Assembly: GCF_002834295.1 (NCBI RefSeq)
Contig: NZ_PISP01000006.1
Span: 124,001-188,000 of the forward strand
From: Rhodohalobacter barkolensis
Lineage (GTDB): Bacteria; Bacteroidota; Rhodothermia; Balneolales; Balneolaceae
Direction: 5' to 3'
Length of the DNA: 64,000 nt
In this document: positions 38,698-47,822 of the stretch, one piece after another
How the letters are laid out: every line of letters begins with the position of its first letter
Position numbering within the stretch: the first letter of the stretch is position 1
Program-made: the position numbers and the translations under genes
Notes under the pieces: generated by a model
What the model was told of the DNA's origin: nothing
Seen by the model: only the letters and a program-made list of their open reading frames with translations
The model's database searches: none

Positions 38698-40190
38698 TAT
38701 TCGTCAAACATATCTTCAAAAGCTTTCTTACTATCCGGAGCCGGTGTTGTAAACAGACTCACTATCCATGTGGCCAACATTGAAGAGATAAATCCCGGAA
38801 TCAGTTCATACATCAAATCTTTTAAACCTGGCGTTAAATACCAAGCGACAGTCACCAGTGTTCCGGTAATCAAACCGGCAAAAATTCCGGCCCTGGTAGT
38901 TCCTTTCCAATAGAGAGCCAGGATTGAAGTTGGTCCTATGGCTGCACCCAAACCCGCCCAGGCAAATAACACCAGCCAAAAAACCAGGTCTTCGGCGTAG
39001 AAACCAAAAATCAACGCCAGTACAACAATTGCAAACACTACTATTCTGCTATATAGCACCAACTTAGCTTGTGGAACTTCCACACCTTTTTTGATTATCT
39101 TTTCATATAGATCACGAACCACGCTGGAAGCGGCTACAAGTAGCTGAGAGTCGGCTGTAGACATTATTGCAGCAAATATTGATGCAAGAACAACCCCAAA
39201 AAGTATAGGGTGCAGATGAAGCTGAGCCAGCATTGGAAATAGATTCTCTGTATCTGAGGCAGGGAGCATCTCTACTTCAGGAAAATAGACCCTGCCCGCT
39301 AATCCAACAAAAACAGCACCCCATGCCATAAATACATTCCACGTGGTACCCACTACAGCTACATATTTAAACTGCTTAGGGTCATCAATAGACATATATC
39401 GGGCAAGTATATGCGGGTTTCCCGGCGAACCCAGTCCAATTCCCAGAAACCCGATTGCAGCACCTACTGATATCGCAAATGGATCAACATAGATTGCGTC
39501 CATCGAAAGTAGAGTATTGATCATTTCGGTGAGGCCGCCAAAATTAAGGATTGCTACTACGGGCAACATCACTAAAGAGAGTATCATGAAAATAGCCTGA
39601 AACATATCGGTAAGGCTCACAGCCAAAAATCCACCAACAATTGTATATACAAGAACAATGAATGCCGTAAGTAAAATACCTGAACCGGTATCTATTCCGA
39701 AGCCTGAGGCAAATGCTTTTCCGCCCGCAACGAACTGAGATGAAATATATCCGATCATAAAAATCAAAAAGATCGCAACGATTGTCATGCGAAGTTTTCC
39801 ATCATGATCATTGAACCTCTCCGCAAAAAAGTCCGGAATGGTTATACAATTTCTTTTTTCGGTAAAATTCCGGAGTCGGCGACCGTAATAGAGAAAAAGA
39901 AAAATTTCGACAACAATATACCCAAGCACAGCCCATATAGCTGATGGACCTCGCGCATAAGCCATACCTGTCACGCCCAAAAGAAGCCAGGCACTACGCC
40001 CTGAAACTACCGCTGACAAAGCAACCACAAACCTGTTCATTTTCCGGCCACCGATAAAATATTCGGAAATGCCCCGAGAAGAGAAGCGGGAAGCATAAAT
40101 TCCAACTCCCACTATCAGCACCAAATAACCGATAAATGCAATGACTGCACTCGAATCCAGTGAAACAGAAATAATCTGTGTTTCATCCAT
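38697..40190 (-). CDS. Sodium:solute symporter (SSS family, PutP-like)
   Basis: 497 aa with about 13 TM segments. SSS landmarks: RGISEYFIGGRKMN after TM1, SGRSAWLLLGVTGMAYARG (PutP-like), GRRLRNFTEKRNCITIPDFFAERF and ASIFAAIMSTADSQLLVAAS. The closest recognisable match is the proline permease branch, importing an amino acid or similar solute with Na+. Its ATG is inside an 8-base overlap (ATGGATGA) with the 31-codon ORF upstream, indicating translational coupling. Confidence 0.92.
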   Translation of the reverse strand: MDETQIISVSLDSSAVIAFIGYLVLIVGVGIYASRFSSRGISEYFIGGRKMNRFVVALSAVVSGRSAWLLLGVTGMAYARGPSAIWAVLGYIVVEIFLFLYYGRRLRNFTEKRNCITIPDFFAERFNDHDGKLRMTIVAIFLIFMIGYISSQFVAGGKAFASGFGIDTGSGILLTAFIVLVYTIVGGFLAVSLTDMFQAIFMILSLVMLPVVAILNFGGLTEMINTLLSMDAIYVDPFAISVGAAIGFLGIGLGSPGNPHILARYMSIDDPKQFKYVAVVGTTWNVFMAWGAVFVGLAGRVYFPEVEMLPASDTENLFPMLAQLHLHPILFGVVLASIFAAIMSTADSQLLVAASSVVRDLYEKIIKKGVEVPQAKLVLYSRIVVFAIVVLALIFGFYAEDLVFWLVLFAWAGLGAAIGPTSILALYWKGTTRAGIFAGLITGTLVTVAWYLTPGLKDLMYELIPGFISSMLATWIVSLFTTPAPDSKKAFEDMFDE

Positions 40191-40278
40191 TTTTTCGGGG
40201 GTTTTGTGCTGCTAGATAGAGCGTGAAAAGAATTGTCAATACCGGCAAAACAAACATAATCAGATAGAAAGAGATCAT
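40183..40278 (-). CDS. 31-aa single-TM protein overlapping the symporter start
   Basis: Read by hand: starts ATG at 40278, begins MISFYLIMFVLPVLTILFTL and ends AAQNPRKNG, stop TGA at 40185-40183. One hydrophobic helix (about 2-24) with a positively charged tail, which would sit in the cytoplasm. The stop overlaps the symporter start by 8 bases. Small hydrophobic partner proteins are known beside some SSS transporters (for example DUF997/YhdT with PanF, DUF3311), but this one is shorter and was not matched to a family. It may be a subunit or a coupling leader. Confidence 0.6.
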   Translation of the reverse strand: MISFYLIMFVLPVLTILFTLYLAAQNPRKNG

Positions 40279-40419
40279 TGCAGTGTCGTTTGATTTACGG
40301 TTCCATTCAGTTAAGAACTATTTTTTTGAAAGAAGTGCAACTTTATTATTTGAGGTGCGTAGTGGAAAAAAGATGATGTTTTGGTTAATGACAGAAAAAC
40401 GACTGTCTCTAAATAAAGA

Positions 40420-40449
40420 AAACCCGACACTGTGATAAGTGTCGGGTTT
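40420..40449 (-). terminator. Rho-independent terminator after glutamate dehydrogenase
   Basis: AAACCCGACACT (40420-40431) pairs perfectly with AGTGTCGGGTTT (40438-40449) around a 6-base loop, with A/T-rich tracts on both sides. It lies 11 bases past the gdh stop. Confidence 0.9.
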
Positions 40450-40460
40450 ATTTTTTTTGA

Positions 40461-41867
40461 TCAAGGAAAAATTCCCATTCCTTTATACATAAAACCTACT
40501 TTATTTATTGCACTGATAAACGCTGCCGTTCTCAAGTCAACATTATGCTGCTTGCGCAGTTCATTTATTTCGTTGTAGGCGTTAACCATTGTCTCTTCCA
40601 GGCCTGAGTCCACAAGCTCGCGTTCTCCTCCACCTTGAGCCAATACGGCAAGTTCGTCTTCAGTGAACTTTCTGTCCGAAATGGTTTCAATTACGGATAG
40701 AATTTTTTTGTAACTGTTCTCTTCGAATCGCTTACCCATCCGGCCAAATCGAACGTGCTGAATATTTTTCAGCCACTCAAAATAGGATACCGTTACACCA
40801 CCCGCATTCAGGTAGTTATCCGGGATAATTAAAGCACCGCGTTCTTTAATGATTTCATGAGCTTTATCTGTAGTCGGACCGTTCGCAGCTTCACCGATAA
40901 TTTTTGCCTTAATTTTTGGGGCATTCATTTCAGTAAGCTGGTTCTCCAATGCCGCGGGAATCAAAATGTCGCACTCTTCTTCAAGAACAGCATTATTGGA
41001 TTTCATGGCACTTGCTTTGTCGTATCCTGAGATACCACCATTATTCTCCTTTTTATAAGCCATAAGGTCCTCGAGATCTATACCCCTATCGTTATAAATG
41101 GACCCGTCAAATTCTGCAACCCCGATCATTTTTGCACCGGCTTCAATCATGTACATCGCGGTATGATACCCCACGTTACCCAATCCCTGTACTATAAATG
41201 TTTTACCTTCAATCCCCTTTTCGAGACCAAGCTCCTTCATGTCTTCTTTGCTGTCACATGCCTCTTTAATACCAAAATATACACCCCGGCCTGTCGCTTC
41301 AGTGCGTCCGCGAATTCCGCCTTGACCCACAGGTTTTCCGGTTACGCACCCTTCTGCGTTGATGTCATTGCTTAATTGGCGATAGGTATCAAAAATCCAA
41401 CCCATTTCACGCGCTCCTGATCCCATATCCGGTGCCGGAACATCATTGCCGGGCCCAATAAAACTCTTTTTATAAAGCTCAAAGGTATATCGGCGGGTAA
41501 TTCTTTCAAGCTCTGTTACTGAATATTTTTTTGGATCAATTTTTATACCGCCTTTTGCGCCACCAAACGGCACATCTACAACCGCACATTTATAAGTCAT
41601 TAAAGCTGCCAGTGCCATGGTTTCATCTTCGTTAACCATGGTGCTGTAACGAATACCACCTTTCGTTGGCATTTTATGGTGGCTGTGCTCTACACGATAT
41701 CCATCAATAACTTTAATTGAACCATCGTCCATCTCTACAGGAAATTGAATATGAAGCACGTCGTTACACGCTTTCATCTGACTCAGTAATCCCTGTTCAA
41801 TTTTAGTGTAAGCAGCCGCCCGGTCGAAGGCTTTGTTTACCTGATCGTAAAATTTGTATTCACTCAT
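40461..41867 (-). CDS. Glutamate dehydrogenase (Glu/Leu/Phe/Val family)
   Basis: 468 aa. The signature VPFGGAKGGIKIDP holds the catalytic Lys (about Lys105); HSHHKMPTKGGIRY is the substrate-binding block and QGLGNVGYHTA the dinucleotide-binding turn. The middle insert (GCVTGKPVGQGGIRGRTEATGRGV) is typical of the hexameric family. It interconverts glutamate and 2-oxoglutarate plus ammonia; cofactor choice is not readable. It fits an amino-acid-using lifestyle. Confidence 0.95.
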   Translation of the reverse strand: MSEYKFYDQVNKAFDRAAAYTKIEQGLLSQMKACNDVLHIQFPVEMDDGSIKVIDGYRVEHSHHKMPTKGGIRYSTMVNEDETMALAALMTYKCAVVDVPFGGAKGGIKIDPKKYSVTELERITRRYTFELYKKSFIGPGNDVPAPDMGSGAREMGWIFDTYRQLSNDINAEGCVTGKPVGQGGIRGRTEATGRGVYFGIKEACDSKEDMKELGLEKGIEGKTFIVQGLGNVGYHTAMYMIEAGAKMIGVAEFDGSIYNDRGIDLEDLMAYKKENNGGISGYDKASAMKSNNAVLEEECDILIPAALENQLTEMNAPKIKAKIIGEAANGPTTDKAHEIIKERGALIIPDNYLNAGGVTVSYFEWLKNIQHVRFGRMGKRFEENSYKKILSVIETISDRKFTEDELAVLAQGGGERELVDSGLEETMVNAYNEINELRKQHNVDLRTAAFISAINKVGFMYKGMGIFP

Positions 41868-41961
41868 TATTTATAATCGTATTGTTATGGTAGTTTAAAT
41901 TTAACCTTTTTGAATTGTCGCAAATAAGCTCTTCACTTCCAAATTATAGGGAGCTTTTAAC

Positions 41962-42480
41962 TTACAGGTTCCGTTCAAAGATAATCTTCCATTCACCCGG
42001 TGTAAAGTTAAGATCTACAAGAGCTATAGATTGTATGTGCAATTTTTCAAGATCGGGACACATCTCCTTGATCTGTTTTAAGTTTATTTCGCACTGATCC
42101 AATGTGCTGTATAGCAGAGAAAGATGAAAGCCCTCTCTTTTGGCAAACTTTCCGCCTAAGATTCTGTCGACTTTTTTGGAGTATTGTTCTATCAAAAACC
42201 GGTCATCAAGAGGAATGGTCACTTTTTGAAAAGGAGACGACCCAATTACCGGTTCCCCCATCACTGCCTTTGAGGGCTTTAGTTCGTCTGCCAGCGTTTC
42301 CATAGTCTCAACTATAGATTTCTGATTCTGCTTTGGAAATCTGGAAAGAGTAATGTGAGGAGTAAAAGACGGACTATCATAAATGTCCGCAAGGCGGGAG
42401 ATTAAATCAGAGTAGAGAGTAGAGTGCTCAGGCCCGGGGAGCAACCAAATAACCAGACCTGAGGTTTTAGGAAATTGCAA
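41962..42480 (-). CDS. 2H phosphoesterase (2'-5' RNA ligase/cyclic phosphodiesterase-like)
   Basis: 172 aa. The two HxT/S motifs that define the family are PHITLSRF (His42, Thr44) and FHLSLLYS (His119, Ser121). Members hydrolyse cyclic or 2'-5' phosphodiesters in RNA and nucleotides. Start is TTG at 42480; an in-frame stop five codons upstream rules out an earlier one. Substrate unknown. Confidence 0.85.
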   Translation of the reverse strand: MQFPKTSGLVIWLLPGPEHSTLYSDLISRLADIYDSPSFTPHITLSRFPKQNQKSIVETMETLADELKPSKAVMGEPVIGSSPFQKVTIPLDDRFLIEQYSKKVDRILGGKFAKREGFHLSLLYSTLDQCEINLKQIKEMCPDLEKLHIQSIALVDLNFTPGEWKIIFERNL

Positions 42481-42502
42481 TGAATCGATCTCAGAAACTT
42501 AA

Positions 42503-42775
42503 TCAAGCTTTAGCGTCAATCCTGTTTTCAGGATGAAAACTGAATACATTCACCAAAAACAGAAATGCGATTGAACCAATTGCTGCATAAACCAGGGGAG
42601 CAAATAACCCGATAGCAATCACAGACAGACCAATTATCAAAGAACCGATCACGCCGCCGATAACATTTCCAATCATACCAATACCACGCTTAATCATAAC
42701 CAGATCCATGATATAGCCGATCATAAGACCTATTGAAATTAACCAGTAAATTGTAGCTCCGTTTAACTCTTCCAT
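42503..42775 (-). CDS. Small three-TM membrane protein, GlsB/YeaQ/YmgE-like
   Basis: 90 aa. Three hydrophobic stretches, the first two separated by MIKRGIGMIGNVIGGVIGSLIIG, a glycine-spaced pattern like the transglycosylase-associated (YeaQ/YmgE) family. Function in that family is poorly known; often stress-induced. It lies 22 bases upstream of the 2H phosphoesterase gene on the same strand. Confidence 0.65.
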   Translation of the reverse strand: MEELNGATIYWLISIGLMIGYIMDLVMIKRGIGMIGNVIGGVIGSLIIGLSVIAIGLFAPLVYAAIGSIAFLFLVNVFSFHPENRIDAKA

Positions 42776-42851
42776 TCAATCAATGCTTATATTTGTATTA
42801 CCTTTCAGTGGCACATAAGGTAATAAATTCTGATTTTTTTCCCCATAGCAG

Positions 42852-43970
42852 ATGCATAAAAGTTTAACTTCAAAAAATGATTCCCCTGTCCGCAAAATCA
42901 TCCATGTGGACATGGACGCATTTTATGCATCTGTTGAACAGAGAGACCATCCGGAGTATCGAAATAAACCTTTGGTTGTTGGTGGATCTCCTCAGGGACG
43001 GGGAGTTGTGGCCGCTGCAAGCTACGAAGCCCGTAAATTTGGAATTCATTCCGCAATGCCCGCCTCAAGAGCCGTCAAGCTCTGCCCGAATGCCATTTTT
43101 GTAAAACCCAGATTTGATGTTTACAGAGAGGTTTCTCAACAAATACGGGAGATCTTTTTCGACTACACCGATTTGGTTGAACCACTCTCCCTGGATGAAG
43201 CGTATCTTGATGTAACCGAAAATTTTAAAAATAATCCTTCAGCTACCCTGATTGCACGCGAAATCAAAAAAAGAGTGAAAGCAGAAACAGGGCTCACAGC
43301 CTCCGCCGGTGTCGCTTCAAACAAGTTTTTGGCAAAGATCGCCTCTGACCTGGATAAACCTGACGGACTGAGCGTGATCACTCCTGAAGAGGCCAAGGAG
43401 TTTATTGAAAAACTACCGATCGGTGACTTTTACGGCGTTGGGAAAGCAACTCAAAAAAAGATGACTTCGTACGGAATCAAGACCGGTGCAGACCTTAAGA
43501 AGTGGGATGAAGTGGACCTCGTAAAACAGTTTGGGAAATCGGGGCATCACTACTACCGCATTGCACGCGGAATAGATAACCGTCAGGTAAAACCAAATCG
43601 TATTCGCAAGTCGATCGGAAAAGAGCGAACGTTTTCTGATGACATATCTGACTTGGAGTGGATCGGAAATTTTCTGGAAGAACTATCCGTTAAAATTTCA
43701 GATTCGATGAAGAAGCTCGATGCTACGGGCAAAACCATTACATTAAAAGCACGCTACAAAAATTTTGAAACCGTAACCCGAAGCAGCACCTTGCATCACT
43801 TTACAAATGATCCGGATGAGATCGCAAAAATAGCTAAGATGTTACTTAAAGAGACAGAAACCGGTGCGCGTGAAGTTCGACTGCTCGGCATCTCCGTATC
43901 CTCCCTCAACCTCACGGAAGGCGGAGTTATCGGTGAGCAACTCGAAATACCTTTTCGGGAGGTTTTGTAG
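42852..43970 (+). CDS. dinB: DNA polymerase IV (Y family)
   Basis: 372 aa. Starts with an N-terminal tail then HVDMDAFYASVEQRD (metal-binding aspartates), the nucleotide-binding SYEARKFGIHSAMPASRA, SLDEAYLDVT (catalytic Asp-Glu) and GVASNKFLAKIASDLDKP, followed by the thumb and little finger. It copies past lesions with low fidelity. Its stop is immediately followed by the next start, so the YdjM-like gene is in its operon. No LexA-type box was recognised upstream. Confidence 0.95.
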   Translation: MHKSLTSKNDSPVRKIIHVDMDAFYASVEQRDHPEYRNKPLVVGGSPQGRGVVAAASYEARKFGIHSAMPASRAVKLCPNAIFVKPRFDVYREVSQQIREIFFDYTDLVEPLSLDEAYLDVTENFKNNPSATLIAREIKKRVKAETGLTASAGVASNKFLAKIASDLDKPDGLSVITPEEAKEFIEKLPIGDFYGVGKATQKKMTSYGIKTGADLKKWDEVDLVKQFGKSGHHYYRIARGIDNRQVKPNRIRKSIGKERTFSDDISDLEWIGNFLEELSVKISDSMKKLDATGKTITLKARYKNFETVTRSSTLHHFTNDPDEIAKIAKMLLKETETGAREVRLLGISVSSLNLTEGGVIGEQLEIPFREVL

Positions 43971-44972
43971 ATGGATCCGATCTCTCAAGGCCTGGTCGGT
44001 GCAACGGCCGCTCAATCCGGAGCCGATAAAGAGAAACTCAGGCCCGCTGCTTTTGCCGGAGCTGTTTCTGCCATGATTGCTGACCTGGACTACTATATTC
44101 ACATCCCATCCGATCCGCTATTTAATATCGAAATTCACAGACAGTTTAGTCACTCTTTGATTTTTATTCCCGTAGGTGCCCTCATCGCTTCCCTTCTTCT
44201 TTGGTGGTTTTTAAAAAAGCATCTCAGTTTTAAAGAGCTCTATTTGTATTCCATTTTAGGATATGCCACGGCCGGACTCCTCGACACCTTTACCAGTTAC
44301 GGAACTCAGCTACTCTGGCCTTTTCTCGAGACGCGTTTTGCCTGGAATTTAATTTCAGTAGTCGATCCGATCGTCACTGTCGGTTTGATACTTTTTGTCG
44401 GATTAGCCCTTCAGAAGAAAGAGAAAAAGTACGTTTGGCTCGCAGGTGGCTGGCTCATCTTTTTTCTACTGTTTGGATGGATTCAACACCAGCGAGCGGA
44501 ATCAGCCGCAAAAAATCTCGCTGAAAGCCGCGGACATACCATCGAAATGATGGTGGTTAAACCTACAATTGCGAATCAAAGGGTTTGGAGAGTTAACTAT
44601 ATCTCAAACGACACAATCTATACAGACGCCATTCGAACCGGCCTGATTTCCGGAATTGATATTTACGAGGGAGAATCTGCACCGCGAATAATAATCGAAG
44701 AGGAGTTTTCTACATTTGAAGGTACCGTTATGTATAGGGATCTTCTGCGATTTAAAAACCTATCCGAAAATTTCCTGATTCGCCACCCCGAACAACCGGA
44801 TGTTATTGGCGATGCGCGCTATTCAATGCTGCCAACACAACTCATACCGCTTTGGGGAGTCGAAGCAGACACCACTCAAACCGACAATCATCTGCCGTTT
44901 CTCTATTTCCGCGATGCCAGTGATGAGGTTCGGGAGAGCTTTATGAATATGTTGTTGGGGAAGCATTTGTAA
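43971..44972 (+). CDS. YdjM/DUF457-family membrane-bound metal-dependent hydrolase
   Basis: 333 aa. N-terminal DPISQGLVGATAAQ, DLDYYIHI and HRQFSHSLIF hold the conserved Asp/His residues of the family; four or five TM segments follow (about 50-175), then a C-terminal soluble domain of ~150 residues. In E. coli ydjM is an SOS gene; here it begins at the base after the dinB stop, repeating the link to DNA damage. Substrate unknown. Confidence 0.88.
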   Translation: MDPISQGLVGATAAQSGADKEKLRPAAFAGAVSAMIADLDYYIHIPSDPLFNIEIHRQFSHSLIFIPVGALIASLLLWWFLKKHLSFKELYLYSILGYATAGLLDTFTSYGTQLLWPFLETRFAWNLISVVDPIVTVGLILFVGLALQKKEKKYVWLAGGWLIFFLLFGWIQHQRAESAAKNLAESRGHTIEMMVVKPTIANQRVWRVNYISNDTIYTDAIRTGLISGIDIYEGESAPRIIIEEEFSTFEGTVMYRDLLRFKNLSENFLIRHPEQPDVIGDARYSMLPTQLIPLWGVEADTTQTDNHLPFLYFRDASDEVRESFMNMLLGKHL

Positions 44973-44999
44973 CTTTTAAATCGTTGAATTTGGCAATCG

Positions 45000-45140
45000 A
45001 TCCTTCCCCTCATTTTTAAGGAGGGGATTGAGGGGAGGTTAAAAATAGGTCCATAAAATAATTTTAGCTTTATGAACACCTCTTTGGGGGCCACAACCAC
45101 CCCCGGCCCCTCCTTGCCAAGGAGGGGAGTTTTTTTATTC
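45000..45140. repeat. Palindromic GC-rich intergenic repeats (AAGGAGGGG family)
   Basis: Holds TCCTTCCCCTC...AAGGAGGGGATTGAGGGGAGG on the left and a perfect CCCCTCCTT/AAGGAGGGG hairpin (45107-45127) followed by GTTTTTTT on the right. The same word family occurs at 14327, 16087 and 7545. The right hairpin could terminate the dinB operon. No gene in this gap. Confidence 0.7.
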
Positions 45141-45229
45141 CTTTTATAAAAAATAACACCGTCCCTAAAACTATTTGCGGGTTTGCCTCGTCTTTACACT
45201 AAACAGGAACAGAAACCGGATTCGGGGTT

Positions 45230-45805
45230 TTGGAAAAACAGCATGATTCATATGTAGCAGAGTTTGTGCAGAACGGGCATGACAAGTCTTTTCAGATTAT
45301 TGCTGAACATTGGTATCCGGCGATTTACCGGTTTGCCTACAGCTATTTTGGAAACAGAGATGATGCATCCGAAATCGCTCAAAAAACCCTGATAAAAGTG
45401 TATCAAAACATTCGGTCGCTCAAGGAGGTCGGCTCATTCAAATCCTGGATCTACCGGATTGCCAATAATCTCTGCCTGGATGAATTGAAACGTGCCGGCA
45501 GAAGAAAGTCCGAATCATTGAGTCTTATTCCGAAAGAGTTAAAACTCTCGGAATTAACGCCGGTCACTGAAATTGAATCAAAAGAGTTGAACAGTCTGAT
45601 TCATCAAGCATTGAATCGGCTGCCGGAAGAAGTTCGTGCCGTTGTCATCTTAAAACAGTTTGAAGAGATGACCTTCAGTGAAATTGGTGATACTCTCCAA
45701 ATTCCCGAGGGTACGGCCAAAACAAGAATGTATAAAGGATTGGACCTGCTCGGTTCAATTTTAAAACAATGGAATATTGAAACCGACTATCTGAATTATG
45801 ATTGA
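45230..45805 (+). CDS. ECF-type RNA polymerase sigma factor
   Basis: 191 aa, start TTG 45230. Region 2: RFAYSYFGNRDDASEIAQKTLIKVYQNI and the SFKSWIYRIANNLCLDELKR helix; region 4: LNRLPEEVRAVVILKQFEEMTFSEIGDTLQIPEGTAK. This two-domain form without extra sensors is a group IV (ECF) sigma factor. Its last 8 bases overlap the next gene, which looks like its anti-sigma factor. Confidence 0.92.
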   Translation: MEKQHDSYVAEFVQNGHDKSFQIIAEHWYPAIYRFAYSYFGNRDDASEIAQKTLIKVYQNIRSLKEVGSFKSWIYRIANNLCLDELKRAGRRKSESLSLIPKELKLSELTPVTEIESKELNSLIHQALNRLPEEVRAVVILKQFEEMTFSEIGDTLQIPEGTAKTRMYKGLDLLGSILKQWNIETDYLNYD

Positions 45806-46454
45806 CGAAAAATCACAACAAAAACTGATGGACTATCTCTTTGATGAGATGAATTCTGATGAAAGGAAAGAATTTGAACAAAAGATTCAAAACAGTGAAG
45901 AGCTCCGGAACAAACTGAATGAACTGAAAGCTACTCAGTCTGTCATTGGAAATTACTCACCGGAGGAACCTCAACAACCCGGCATCATTTTTCAGGATCA
46001 TTCCAGAAAAACAGAACCATCCGGAAAATCCCGGTGGGTCCAAACTGCCGGCTGGGCTGCCGCAGCGGCTTTATTGATTACAATTTTCATCGGCCTGTTC
46101 AGTTCAGTACAGTTTGGGCAAACGGAACAGGGATACTATCTAACCTTAGGAAACCCACCGCTTGAGGTTGAACAGGAAGGAATTTCTGAGGAAGAATTAA
46201 ATGAAATTATTGCACAGATAAGGACGGAAAACTCACTCATGATGAACTCGATGATGGAGCAGATGCAGCAAGATCAAAATGCTCAGTTTAACGAGTCGCT
46301 GACCGCTTTGGCCGATTATTATGAAGAGCGGCGGAACAGGGATCTGATGCTTTTCACAGAAGGACTGCTGCAACTCGAAGAGTCGACCGCCAATCAGATT
46401 GATCAGACCAACCGGGCATTAAACGGAATTATCTACGCGCTGAGTAACGAATAA
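45798..46454 (+). CDS. Probable membrane anti-sigma factor
   Basis: 218 aa. The cytoplasmic N-terminal part begins DEKSQQKLMDYLFDEMNSDERKEFEQKI, the usual anti-sigma N-terminal helix, but has no HxxxCxxC zinc motif. One TM segment (about 84-103) is followed by a periplasmic domain with a long helical stretch (about 125-200, EEELNEIIAQIRTEN; MMEQMQQDQNAQ). Overlap with the sigma gene supports the assignment; direct evidence of binding is lacking. Confidence 0.75.
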   Translation: MIDEKSQQKLMDYLFDEMNSDERKEFEQKIQNSEELRNKLNELKATQSVIGNYSPEEPQQPGIIFQDHSRKTEPSGKSRWVQTAGWAAAAALLITIFIGLFSSVQFGQTEQGYYLTLGNPPLEVEQEGISEEELNEIIAQIRTENSLMMNSMMEQMQQDQNAQFNESLTALADYYEERRNRDLMLFTEGLLQLEESTANQIDQTNRALNGIIYALSNE

Positions 46455-46474
46455 CGAAAATTAAATCTAATGTC

Positions 46475-47752
46475 ATGAAAATATTTAAATTTATTGTATA
46501 TACACTTATATACCTGTTACTCTCTTTTATTTCAGTTCAGGCTCAGGATGAAGCTTTAGACCGAGAAATGAGGATTGCAGAGAGTATTCTGGGTGAAATA
46601 TTTACAGAAGTCCCACAGCCACCGATTCCATTCTTATTTGCACGTAACGGGCATGTCTCTTCGGAATACCTACCGGGTTACGGTGTTCATTTGAGCGTGG
46701 GTGAAAATTTATCATCCAGATCCATCAGCGTTTCGGGATCTGTGCGCATAGAGCGTAAGAATAACAGCGACGAAAGTGAAACCGTAGAGAGCCATTCAAC
46801 AAGTGAAGCAGTTGAGGAGAAAGTAATGGAGTATATCACTCAGTACGCTTCAACGATCCAGAGTTTACCGGAAGATGAAGTACTGAGAATCTCTTACGGA
46901 CTAAAGAGAACTTCTGATGCCACCATCGCAGTCATCACCGGTCTGCAGGAGTATACTCACGACATTCCAAAATTGAGTTTTGTAGTTAAATCTGAAGACT
47001 TAAAACAACATCGCGAGGGCAATCTTTCTGATCGTCAGCTTCTTGATCGGGTTGAAAAACAAGATCTCAAAGAATATTCGGACATCAGGGATTTAAATAT
47101 TTTTGCCTCCGTTTTGGAAACATCCCTCAACAGTACCGAAACCGAACAGCTTCGGGTTAATCGAGTTCCATCTTACGAATATCTGCCGGGACTGGGTGTG
47201 CAATATTACATGACAATTTCCGGACAGTCATCCTTTAACTTTTCCGGCCTGTTTGATATGGCTCGCGAAATTGATTCACTCAATTTTGATGATGTTGATA
47301 TAAATATTGATCTCGGAGACCTATCGAATGACAGCATAAGATCAAACACATTTGCATTTCGTATGCCGGATAGTTCATCGTTTGAATTTAATATGGACTC
47401 TCTCAGTTTCAACTCTGAAGAGTTCAGAAAACAGATGGAAGAAGTTCGGCAGAGAAGTGAAGAGATCCGGAAACGTGGTGAGGAGGTTAGAAGTGAAATA
47501 GAAATTCAGATGAACCAACAAAACGGTGCTGATCTTTCCGGGGATGTTGAAAAGATTAAAGCCGCTATTCTGGAAACAATTCAGGATTATGGCAGCACGT
47601 TGCGCACTTTGAAAAACGATGAGATGCTTTTGATTACCATTGACTGGCGCGGGCGAAATGAGAGCCTGCCCGAACAAACAAAAATCCGAATTTCGAAACA
47701 GGATGTATTGAACGGAAATGAGCCGCTTATGGAAGATCTCAGCCGCAGATGA
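46475..47752 (+). CDS. Exported protein with internal duplication, third gene of sigma operon
   Basis: 425 aa with a signal peptide (about 1-23, VQA-Q). Two halves resemble each other: EYLPGYGVHLSV (64-75) against EYLPGLGVQYYM (235-246), then VEEKVMEYITQYASTIQSL (113-131) against VEKIKAAILETIQDYGSTL in the second half, each followed by a DE-[VM]-L-x-I strand. A Glu/Arg-rich helix (about 320-350) separates them. No known family recognised. Operon position suggests it is a sensor, a regulator of the anti-sigma factor, or a target of the sigma factor. Confidence 0.7.
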   Translation: MKIFKFIVYTLIYLLLSFISVQAQDEALDREMRIAESILGEIFTEVPQPPIPFLFARNGHVSSEYLPGYGVHLSVGENLSSRSISVSGSVRIERKNNSDESETVESHSTSEAVEEKVMEYITQYASTIQSLPEDEVLRISYGLKRTSDATIAVITGLQEYTHDIPKLSFVVKSEDLKQHREGNLSDRQLLDRVEKQDLKEYSDIRDLNIFASVLETSLNSTETEQLRVNRVPSYEYLPGLGVQYYMTISGQSSFNFSGLFDMAREIDSLNFDDVDINIDLGDLSNDSIRSNTFAFRMPDSSSFEFNMDSLSFNSEEFRKQMEEVRQRSEEIRKRGEEVRSEIEIQMNQQNGADLSGDVEKIKAAILETIQDYGSTLRTLKNDEMLLITIDWRGRNESLPEQTKIRISKQDVLNGNEPLMEDLSRR

Positions 47753-47777
47753 TGCGTGAGATGACCTCTCACAAAAA

Positions 47778-47815
47778 GAAAGCCTCGTTCGGATTACTCC
47801 GGACGAGGCTTTTTA
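47778..47815 (+). terminator. Rho-independent terminator of the sigma operon
   Basis: AAAGCCTCGT and ACGAGGCTTT form the stem with an inner CGG/CCG, followed by TTTATTA. It begins about 25 bases after the stop at 47752. Confidence 0.88.
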
Positions 47816-47822
47816 TTAGTAC

